From: Rhodanobacter sp. 7MK24
GTDB lineage: Bacteria; Pseudomonadota; Gammaproteobacteria; Xanthomonadales; Rhodanobacteraceae
Direction: 5' to 3'
DNA length: 64,000 nt
Assembly (NCBI RefSeq): GCF_014842995.1
Contig: NZ_JACYXL010000010.1
Location: 62,001-126,000 of the forward strand
In this document: in pieces, positions 41,695 through 49,270 of the stretch
Layout: each line of letters begins with the position of its first letter
How positions within the stretch are numbered: position 1 is the first letter of the stretch
Notes under the pieces: generated by a model
What the model was told of the DNA's origin: nothing
Seen by the model: only the letters and a program-made list of their open reading frames with translations
The model's database searches: none
Position numbers and translations under genes: made by a program

Positions 41695-41793
41695 GCCCCC
41701 GTGGCCGAGAGGTTAGGCATCCGGCTTATACCCGGACAAAGGCAGTGGCCAGATAAGCCACCCACGCAGGTTCAAGTCCTGCCGGGGGCACCA
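41695..41793 (+). tRNA. class II tRNA with anticodon UAU and a long variable arm
   Basis: The acceptor stem pairs GCCCCCG (41695-41701) with CGGGGGC (41783-41789), and CCA is encoded (41791-41793) after discriminator A. The D arm GCCGAGAGGTTAGGC, the anticodon stem TCCGG/CCGGA with loop CTTATAC (anticodon TAT, 41727-41729), and the T arm GCAGG-TTCAAGT-CCTGC are all well formed. The variable region is 29 bases, with its own stem GTGGC/GCCAC, so this is a class II (Ser/Leu/Tyr-type) body. By anticodon it would read the Ile codon AUA, which is normally read by class I tRNA. The body resembles tRNA-Ser, but the discriminator is A, not G. Charging identity is unclear. Confidence 0.85.
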
Positions 41794-41808
41794 TCCTAGG
41801 GTGCCCAT

Positions 41809-42198
41809 ATGAACTCTGAAAATTCCGAGCGATTACAGTCGAGCTTCCCTCCGTTGTATCGATTGCGAAAGTTTGATCCGCTTCGCCACGAAACCCACAC
41901 GGTATTCGCAATTTGGGGATTTGAGTGCGGCGATGGCTGGATGGACTTGATCTATCGTCTTAGCCAAGCCATCACCGCACACATCGAATCCACCGGGTTG
42001 GATGTCGTTGCGACGCAGGTGAAAGAGAAGTTCGGCACGCTGCGGTTCTATGTCGATGGTGGGGACGAGGAGGTTTTTCGGCTCATCGATGCCGCCGAAC
42101 ACGAGTCGGCAACAATCTGTGAGCTTTGCGGCGCACCTGGCATCCTTGTCACGAAGGGGTGGCACTCGACGCGCTGTGACTCCTGCGACGCACGATGA
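41809..42198 (+). CDS. hypothetical protein, phage/island-type family
   Basis: This 129-residue soluble protein starts right after the tRNA. The pattern FECGDGWMDLIYRLSQAI, then VVATQVKEKFGTLRFYVDGG, then a Cys pair ICELCGAPG and CDSCDAR matches a widespread family of hypothetical proteins found mostly in phages and genomic islands; the terminal cysteines suggest a zinc site. No function is known. It is 88 bases from the end of the minus-strand defence operon, convergent with it. Confidence 0.7.
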   Translation: MNSENSERLQSSFPPLYRLRKFDPLRHETHTVFAIWGFECGDGWMDLIYRLSQAITAHIESTGLDVVATQVKEKFGTLRFYVDGGDEEVFRLIDAAEHESATICELCGAPGILVTKGWHSTRCDSCDAR

Positions 42199-42285
42199 GC
42201 GCTTCATCGCATTGCTCGATGAGCATTTCCGCGATGACAGGAGGCGCGCGCGGAGCTCGACGCCCTCTTACACTCTATCTGGGCA

Positions 42286-44271
42286 TCATTCAAAACCAGA
42301 AAGCAGGGGTTGCAGCTCCCGCCGGAAAAGCAGCTTCTCTTCGATACTTGGTTCCAGCTCAAGCACCACACTTCGCTCCCCTTGGAGCGCTGGCGGAGGC
42401 GCAGAGGTCGTCGTGACGATGAACTGGAACGGCACTCGGCCGTCCTTACCAAGCTGCTCAGCAGCCTCGGCTGCGGCAAGGAAGAACTCCCGGTACAAGA
42501 GTTCGCTCATGTCCGCTTCTCGCGGACAGTCATGAACCAGAAAGCCCGGATGGTTGCTGGCGTCCGACATCGCGGAGTCGAGCAGGCAGGCAATGTCTCC
42601 GAGGAGCACCTCCAGCACCTGGTACGCCTCGCCGCCGCGCGCAACTTCGAAGGGGCGAACCTCGTGTTCAGGGACGAAGCGCGCGTATCCTGTGGCCCCT
42701 AGTATTCTGGTCGACACAGCTGCCGTCAAAGCTTTGAGGGCATCGACTCTCGACGACTGCTGCGATCTTCGCCTGACCTCGGTCGTCCGAAGTGAACACA
42801 GCGCCGTTTCGTGCTCCTGCAGTTGATTTCGGGCCTCGACTAGTTCGGTCGTGTCGTCGCCCTGTGCCCTTCGTGTGTGCTGCTCCTGAAGTTCGTCCCA
42901 GGACTTTTTCAAGAACGTCCGTGCGCTCTCGCTGGTGGCGATGCTGACACGCAGACGGCGAAGCGCAGCCTTCTGTTCGGTGATGGCCTTCTCTTGGGCC
43001 AATACCGCTGTTGCAAGCTTCTCGAAATCGAGCTTCCGATCCTCGTAGCGTCTGTTCAGTTCAGGGTTGCTCGCCTTGGCGTGTCTACCGTCCTGGAACC
43101 AGGTGATGCTGACCGCGCTCTTGCGTTCTTGGATGTAATGACAAGCATTGAACTCGATATCGCCAAGATCGCATCTGCCCCCTTCAAGCCCCTGTAGCCT
43201 TTCCCGAAGCTTGGTGAGGCGTTCATAGTCTGCATGATTCGTATCCACCAGGGACTTCGCGATACCGACCTCGAGGTCGGCCCGGTCGCGGGCCTTGATC
43301 AACTCAAGCAGACGCACCTGTTCTTCTGCCAAAACATCCTCCGCCCGCGCCACCTCCTGCTCCCATCGGTTCTCGTCCCGCTCAGCAGCCTGCAGGGCGG
43401 CTTGAACACGTGACTCGACGGATTCGCCAACCGTGGTCGTGAACACGGGCTCGTCTTCTCCGGCTCGTACCCGCAGGCGAAGCTGACGGTCGGCATGAGC
43501 CAACGCAAAGGCCGGCGCTCTTTCGAGCTCTGGGATGCGCTCCTTATGCTGTTCGACCTGCTTCTGTTCGGCCTCGATGTCACGCAGAAGCCGATCCAAC
43601 TCCTGGTCCACCAGACCCAGCACTGAGCCGACCAGCAGCGGCGGATCTCGCCGTGGCCTCTTGAAGCCCAGACCTTCGCCTTCACGCCAGTGGTAGAAGC
43701 CGTCGAATCTGGTTCGCTGCTCCCTAATGCACCAGGCCAGTAGATGGCGCCACTCGAGCGGCTGATTTGTTCCAGGCAGGGAGCGGGCTGCAAGCCGGCC
43801 AATCGAGAACTGCTCCAGAGCGCGACCGTAGCCGTCGAAGTCGTTCGTCGCGGTACCGTTGAGCAACGGGTCCAGCTCATCGCATTGAGAGGCCATGGAG
43901 TGGCTGTACAAGCCGTACGGTCGGAAAACCAGCCAAACGGCACCATCTACGTGGACTTTCGCCGCGACACCACCTTTGGGAAAGCTGCCAGCAGCCTTGC
44001 TTCGCAGACTGGTGATAGCCGGCGCATCGTCACCTAGCACATACCTCAGCAGCAGGCAGAGCGAGGTCTTACCGACGCCATGACCTGCGCTCGCCAATCC
44101 CGTGGCGTCGTTCGAGGCAGACTCTTTGGCCCAGACGATATTCAGCCCAGTATGCAGATCAATGGTACGCGTGAGCACCAGCGGTTCACGGGATTCAACC
44201 AGCCATATCGTTTCAACCCAAAGCCTGGGTTGCGCGCGAACCGGATTACTCACCTTGAGCCAGGTTGACAT
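42286..44271 (-). CDS. SMC/RecN-like ATPase of the defence operon
   Basis: This 661-residue P-loop ATPase has an SMC/Rad50-like layout. Walker A is SAGHGVGKTSLCLLLRYVLG (about residues 60-79). A long charged coiled-coil stretch (about 215-480; ELERAPAFALAHADRQLRLR, then KLRERLQGLEGG) separates it from the second half, where a Walker B-like GFLVHDCPREADMSELLYRE (about 575) lies. This resembles DUF2326-type ATPases that accompany other defence genes, where a DNA-end sensing or translocation role is likely. The start lies 10 bases after the methyltransferase stop, so it is the last gene of the four-enzyme operon. Confidence 0.8.
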   Translation of the reverse strand: MSTWLKVSNPVRAQPRLWVETIWLVESREPLVLTRTIDLHTGLNIVWAKESASNDATGLASAGHGVGKTSLCLLLRYVLGDDAPAITSLRSKAAGSFPKGGVAAKVHVDGAVWLVFRPYGLYSHSMASQCDELDPLLNGTATNDFDGYGRALEQFSIGRLAARSLPGTNQPLEWRHLLAWCIREQRTRFDGFYHWREGEGLGFKRPRRDPPLLVGSVLGLVDQELDRLLRDIEAEQKQVEQHKERIPELERAPAFALAHADRQLRLRVRAGEDEPVFTTTVGESVESRVQAALQAAERDENRWEQEVARAEDVLAEEQVRLLELIKARDRADLEVGIAKSLVDTNHADYERLTKLRERLQGLEGGRCDLGDIEFNACHYIQERKSAVSITWFQDGRHAKASNPELNRRYEDRKLDFEKLATAVLAQEKAITEQKAALRRLRVSIATSESARTFLKKSWDELQEQHTRRAQGDDTTELVEARNQLQEHETALCSLRTTEVRRRSQQSSRVDALKALTAAVSTRILGATGYARFVPEHEVRPFEVARGGEAYQVLEVLLGDIACLLDSAMSDASNHPGFLVHDCPREADMSELLYREFFLAAAEAAEQLGKDGRVPFQFIVTTTSAPPPALQGERSVVLELEPSIEEKLLFRRELQPLLSGFE

Positions 44272-44280
44272 CGCGTCCTC

Positions 44281-47200
44281 TTACTGTGTGCCGGTAGCCT
44301 TGGGATTTGTGGGCACTGCGCCGCTCTTCTCGGCCTCCAACGCCTTGCGCCGACTCTCGGCCAGCCACAGAAGCCGAGCAGCGTCGGGCTGTTCTGGTAG
44401 CTGGATGACATCGGCAGGCGGCGCGCCAACGCCTCGCGCGAAGAAGGCCTCGCTACCCTGTGTTGAACGCACAAGCACATCTGCGCTGACTAGGCGTTGC
44501 ACAATGGGCAGGATTCGGCTCAGGAGGGGCGTTACGTCTGCAATCCCGAGTGAACCTCGCAGGGCGTCGAAGCGCGGGCCGTCAACGGAATCAAAGTAGT
44601 GCGCTGCCGCTGCCAACGCAGCTACTGCTGACTGGATGTCCACCAGCGAACTGCGCTCCGTTCGCTCGGCGACCAATGCCGTCACCAGACCAGCCAGCCT
44701 GCCTTCTTCGGCGTTACGGATCATTCCGTGCTCGGAGTATGAAACAGGGGCCGGTTGTGCAGCAGACGACATGCTGGCCTGCTGGTCCCATGCCTCCAAT
44801 ACCAACCTGCGCGTCCGGTATTCACCGTAGGCCCGGATCTCACCCTCCTTCAGCACCCGGAAGGTCTCGCTGGGGTACTCGGCACCCATCACGTCCTTGG
44901 GATCGAGGATGTAACGCAGCTCGTCGCGGGTGAGGCCGTATAGGCGGGCATAGTAGGCGTCGAGCTCGGCGCGCAGTTGAGCGCGGCGCTCAGGGTTCCA
45001 CGCGAAGGGCTGGCCCTGTTCGGCAGCGGGGCGCGGGTCGTAGGCGGCGAGGTCCTCACCCCAAGCTTGCAGGTCGTGCGCGGTGTAGGTGAGTTCGAGG
45101 ACACGAGGTGCGATGAAAGAGAGGTCGGTGGCGCTGTAGCGGTCAGGAGCTAGCACAGGGAGCTGCTTGAAGATGAAGTAGTTCAAGTGCGTACCGCCGA
45201 CCTTGTGCCTAGCCACGAAGTCGCAAACCATCGAGCACAGGTTGCCCAGCAATGCCGCGAACGGACCGCTAGCTGCGCCTGCCCGGAAGAGCATCAAGGG
45301 AAGGCTATTTCCCACCCCTACTCGTGGCACCACCGACGCAATCACCGTACGCTCGTTGGTCGCGTTCGTAATGTCCCGCCAGCCCATCAAATACCGTGGG
45401 CTACGGCGGTCCATCCAGAGGTCCAGCAACGTGCGCAGCGCTTCCGCCAACGTACTAGTACGCAGGGCCTCAGCCAAGGGCGCCAGCTCGTCGTCTGTCA
45501 ATCGCGCGCCCATGTTCTGGGCGGCCCACTTCGGAAATTCGGCGAGAGCCTTCTTGGTCGTCTGTCCCTGGCCGCGCAGCACGTCGTTCAGACGCAGGAA
45601 TCCAGCTTTTAGCTGCACCTCTGCAGGCGCGATGTGCGGCTGGGCCTGGCTCGGTGTCCAGCTGTCGGCGGCAGGGGCCGCACCTGCCGCGCGATGAAAC
45701 AGTTCGCCGGCCACCCACTGGGCCAATGCCAGCAGTAGGTCCGCCAGTGCGGCGTCCTGAGCGGTCGCATCCTCTGCCTCTCGCGTGGCATGCATTGCCA
45801 ACCAAGCTCGCGCTACGCGGGTAGGTACTCGGGCGATGCGGGCCAGTACCTCACGCTCGTCCACCCAGTAGCGTGGGCGCACGGTGAAGGCGGGGGCACA
45901 CTTTTGCGTATCGCTGACATCGGCCGTTGCCACCTGGCCTGCCGCGCCACTGCCGGCGTCCACGTAAGTGGCCCAGCGGTGGTCGAACTGGTGAATCAAC
46001 TTTGCTTCGTACAGCGGGAGGCGCAGAGGCTGCCCCACCGAGGCAGGGGCATCTGCGAACAGGCCGCTATCGTTGGACATGTGAAACATCGCCTGGAAGC
46101 GGATGCCCCACGGGTTCACCTCGGGTCGCAGCAGCTCGCCATCTTCATCGGCCTGGACCTCGGCGATGAGCACGGGCGCGGCGCGATAGAGCTTCTTGGT
46201 CAGCTCGGCGTCGCGCTCGCTGCGGAACACTGGGCAGGTGCGGGTGTTCGGGTTGATGAGCTGGAACTCTTCGGGCCGTAAGCTGAACCTGCGTCGTTGG
46301 TCATACAGGTAGTCAACCTGACGCGCGAAATTGACAAGTTGCGCTGGTACGTCGACTCCATGCGTGCCAGCGGTAGTCAGCAAGGCGAACTTCATCGCGT
46401 GGTGAACAGCCGGGAACACGAACTCCTCGTTTTCGAATGAGTAGAGTGCAATCAACCGGCGATGCTGAGACACGGCCTCGAAGTAAGCCTTGGTGGATTC
46501 GTCCGTAGCGATACCAGTGGGCACGATGAAGCCAGCCCGACCGCTGGGTGCCGTGGCCTGCAGGAAGGTCTCGGCAAACAGCGCGTAGGTGTTGACATCT
46601 CCCACGCCGGTGAGCGAGTAGCGTCGGCTGTCGTGCGCATAGAGGCTGGCGGCCTCGGCGCCGCGGCGCGCGGCAATGAAGCCGGCATACAGCGCCATCT
46701 CGGCCCTATTTGGTGAAGTGAAACCTTCGCTGCGTTCCAAGTCGGGGTTTACGCGGTGAAGCAGCACGCCCTCACTTAGCCATTCGATGCGCTGGGCGCG
46801 CTCGGCCTTGTTCTTGGCCATGGCCACCAGCGGGCTGCGGGTAGCAAAGAACTCTTCCTCCTGCAGCTTGATGCGCTCCCATGGCGGGTTGCCCAGCATC
46901 ACGCTGAAGCCACCGGCCGCAGCCACCTGCGGGAAGGCCAGCCACCAGTGGAAGGCGCTGTGCTGCCGGCAAAGGGCCTGCACTGCTTCCTCCACCTCGG
47001 CCTTGGGCGCCTGACCGCTTAGCACACCCCACAGGTAGCCTGAAAGCGGTATGGTCGCGCCAGCCCCGGCCAGCTTGGGTGCCAGGAAGGCGGCCAGGTA
47101 GGTGTCGGCCAGACGAGCGAAACTGCTGCGCTGCGCCTGGGCCTGCGCCATGGTCCAAGCTTGCCGCTTGGCGGCGAGGTGTTCCGGCGTGTCGTCGTTC

Positions 47201-49266
47201 AGGGTCTCAACGCTGATGGCCTGCGTCGCCAAGCCTGGCTGCGTCAACAGGTCACCGCCAGCAATCTGGCGCCAGCTCTTCAGATCAGCCTTGTTCTGCT
47301 TCTTCAGCGCACTGGCCACGGCCTTGTCGTCACCCGAAAGCGCGGTGTAGGCCTCGTCGGGGATGCCGTCGTCCAGCACTTTGGGGTCCAACACGCCTAG
47401 CAGCGCGTCGCCCACGCGCAGGTGGTGGTCCACGAAGCTCAGCGGCCGATCAGGTGAATAGGCCTCCAGCCACAACGCCGTCTTCGCCAGCTGAATGGCC
47501 ATCGGGTTCTTGTCGACACCGAAGATGCAGCGGCCCACCACGTCGCGCAGCGCGTGACGGTAGTCGGCTGGTGTCGGGGCTCCACCCTCTCGCTCGGCCG
47601 CGGCGCGGTGCAACGCTACCTCGTCGGCCAGGCGTCGGGCGGCCGAGAGCAGGAAGTGGCCGCTGCCGCATGCGGGGTCGCACACGGTCAGTGCTAGCAG
47701 CGCCTGCACCGGCTGCTCCGGGTTGGCCTTCACCGCCTGCGCGATAACCGGCTCAAGCGCACTCTTGATGAGTTCCTGCACCAGGCTGTCAGGCGTGTAG
47801 TAGCTGCCCGTCAGCTTGCGCGTATTGCCCTTGGTGCTGGCATCGCTCTCGTCATCGCCGACGAAGGCCAGCCGCGCCGTGGCGGGCGACGCCAGGCCCT
47901 GCAGGTCCGGTACCAGCTCCAGCAGGCTCTCATACACGCTGCCCAGCTCTTCGGGGCCCATGTCGCGGTAGTTGACGCGAGAGAGGCCGCCGTCGGCACG
48001 GAACCAGCCGAGCTGGAACACGGCGGCTAGCAGGTGGCGATTGTCGAGTTGGGCGGTGTCGAGGCACGGGCACTGGTCAGCATCAAACAGACCACCCAGC
48101 GCGGGCAGACCCAAAGAGGGTTCACCGACACCCAAGGCACCGAATGTGATGGTCAGCGCTTGCCACAGGTCGGCATGGCGATCGTGCTGGCTGCGGCGCA
48201 CGGCGCGCTCGCGCAGCCACGTGAGCGAGTAGCCAAACAGGTAGCGGGCCTTGGCCTCGTCGCTGGCGTCTGGGGCGAAGACCAGGCGTTCGCCCGTGCC
48301 CCGGTCGAGGCGGTCTTCCACCGTGGCCAGGAAGATGAGGCGATAAACCAAGCGCAGCAGCTCTTCGAAGAAGGCCTGGCGATCGTAGCCGTCCTGGGCA
48401 CTCTGCAGTGCGGCGCGCAGGGCGCCGTTGGCCGGGTGCGAGAGGAAGCCCGTGCCCAGTGCTCGCAGCGCCTCGGCCACCTGATAGCGCAGCTTGCCAC
48501 GCACCGTGACGCCGGCCTGCTGCCCTGCAGCGCGCCAACGCTCCCAGGGGCAGTCGTTGGGTGGCGCGTCGGCGGCGCCGAAGCGAGAGGTATGGGCCAA
48601 CAACCAGAAGGCGCTGAAGTCGGCCAGCAGCTCTTCGGTGAACAGCACCTCGAGGTCGATCTCGATATAGGCCGGACGCGTGAGGCTGGCGTTGTCGCGC
48701 AGAATGCGCAGCGTCAAGCCATTGCTGACGATGGCCCAGAGCGACGCGTCGATGGCGTTCAGCACCTCCTGCGCCAGCATGAAGGGACTGCGGCGGCGGG
48801 TTTTGCCGGTATCGGGGTTAGTCTCGCCGAAGCGCTCCATGGCGCTGTCTAAGGGCTGGTCGAAGCCGGCGAAGACCAGCGGCACGCGGCCGCCGCTGCC
48901 GGCATGGCCTACAGCATAGTGGTGCCCGGCGCGTTCAATGGCTGGACAGGGCGCGGCGTCATGGAAGTGGAGCACATCGCGCAGCAGTGGCAGCAGCCAT
49001 TCGCGCACTGTGACCTCGTGCGCACGCACGTCTTGCCGCTGACGGAGGGCTTGGAAGTCCTTCCAGAGATTCAGGGCAATTTTGAAGTCTCGGGCAATTT
49101 CGTCGCGCAGCTTCAGGCCCTTGGCAATGCGGTACTGGGCTTCGGTCTGCTCGGTGGCCTTCGGATCGGCCAGCAGGGTCAGGCGCGTCAGTTCTTCGGC
49201 GGGGAGCAGGCCGCCTTCGATACGGATGGCGCGGTAGACGAGCTGGTGGAGAGGCTTTTTGGCCAT
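44281..49266 (-). CDS. giant Eco57I/PglX-type DNA methyltransferase
   Basis: This 1,661-residue protein is predicted to be a SAM-dependent N6-adenine DNA methyltransferase. Motif I is VCDPACGSGHFLLSAARRL (about 529), and the catalytic motif IV is LGNPPWERIKLQEEEFF (about 790). A long N-terminal region (1-450) with no visible nuclease motif precedes the core and a target-recognition-like region follows. The arrangement resembles the BREX/DISARM methylases (PglX, DrmMI), but it is longer. I take ATG 49266 (MAKKPLHQLVYRAIRIEGG), 4 bases after the preceding stop; 18 upstream residues overlap the helicase. It probably marks host DNA for the system. Confidence 0.87.
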   Translation of the reverse strand: MAKKPLHQLVYRAIRIEGGLLPAEELTRLTLLADPKATEQTEAQYRIAKGLKLRDEIARDFKIALNLWKDFQALRQRQDVRAHEVTVREWLLPLLRDVLHFHDAAPCPAIERAGHHYAVGHAGSGGRVPLVFAGFDQPLDSAMERFGETNPDTGKTRRRSPFMLAQEVLNAIDASLWAIVSNGLTLRILRDNASLTRPAYIEIDLEVLFTEELLADFSAFWLLAHTSRFGAADAPPNDCPWERWRAAGQQAGVTVRGKLRYQVAEALRALGTGFLSHPANGALRAALQSAQDGYDRQAFFEELLRLVYRLIFLATVEDRLDRGTGERLVFAPDASDEAKARYLFGYSLTWLRERAVRRSQHDRHADLWQALTITFGALGVGEPSLGLPALGGLFDADQCPCLDTAQLDNRHLLAAVFQLGWFRADGGLSRVNYRDMGPEELGSVYESLLELVPDLQGLASPATARLAFVGDDESDASTKGNTRKLTGSYYTPDSLVQELIKSALEPVIAQAVKANPEQPVQALLALTVCDPACGSGHFLLSAARRLADEVALHRAAAEREGGAPTPADYRHALRDVVGRCIFGVDKNPMAIQLAKTALWLEAYSPDRPLSFVDHHLRVGDALLGVLDPKVLDDGIPDEAYTALSGDDKAVASALKKQNKADLKSWRQIAGGDLLTQPGLATQAISVETLNDDTPEHLAAKRQAWTMAQAQAQRSSFARLADTYLAAFLAPKLAGAGATIPLSGYLWGVLSGQAPKAEVEEAVQALCRQHSAFHWWLAFPQVAAAGGFSVMLGNPPWERIKLQEEEFFATRSPLVAMAKNKAERAQRIEWLSEGVLLHRVNPDLERSEGFTSPNRAEMALYAGFIAARRGAEAASLYAHDSRRYSLTGVGDVNTYALFAETFLQATAPSGRAGFIVPTGIATDESTKAYFEAVSQHRRLIALYSFENEEFVFPAVHHAMKFALLTTAGTHGVDVPAQLVNFARQVDYLYDQRRRFSLRPEEFQLINPNTRTCPVFRSERDAELTKKLYRAAPVLIAEVQADEDGELLRPEVNPWGIRFQAMFHMSNDSGLFADAPASVGQPLRLPLYEAKLIHQFDHRWATYVDAGSGAAGQVATADVSDTQKCAPAFTVRPRYWVDEREVLARIARVPTRVARAWLAMHATREAEDATAQDAALADLLLALAQWVAGELFHRAAGAAPAADSWTPSQAQPHIAPAEVQLKAGFLRLNDVLRGQGQTTKKALAEFPKWAAQNMGARLTDDELAPLAEALRTSTLAEALRTLLDLWMDRRSPRYLMGWRDITNATNERTVIASVVPRVGVGNSLPLMLFRAGAASGPFAALLGNLCSMVCDFVARHKVGGTHLNYFIFKQLPVLAPDRYSATDLSFIAPRVLELTYTAHDLQAWGEDLAAYDPRPAAEQGQPFAWNPERRAQLRAELDAYYARLYGLTRDELRYILDPKDVMGAEYPSETFRVLKEGEIRAYGEYRTRRLVLEAWDQQASMSSAAQPAPVSYSEHGMIRNAEEGRLAGLVTALVAERTERSSLVDIQSAVAALAAAAHYFDSVDGPRFDALRGSLGIADVTPLLSRILPIVQRLVSADVLVRSTQGSEAFFARGVGAPPADVIQLPEQPDAARLLWLAESRRKALEAEKSGAVPTNPKATGTQ

Positions 49267-49270
49267 GGTG

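Noticed and set aside
41726-41911. 61-codon minus-strand frame containing MVPPAGLEPAWVAYL
   Set aside because: It is antisense to the tRNA gene; this peptide is a well-known false gene product over tRNAs with long variable arms.
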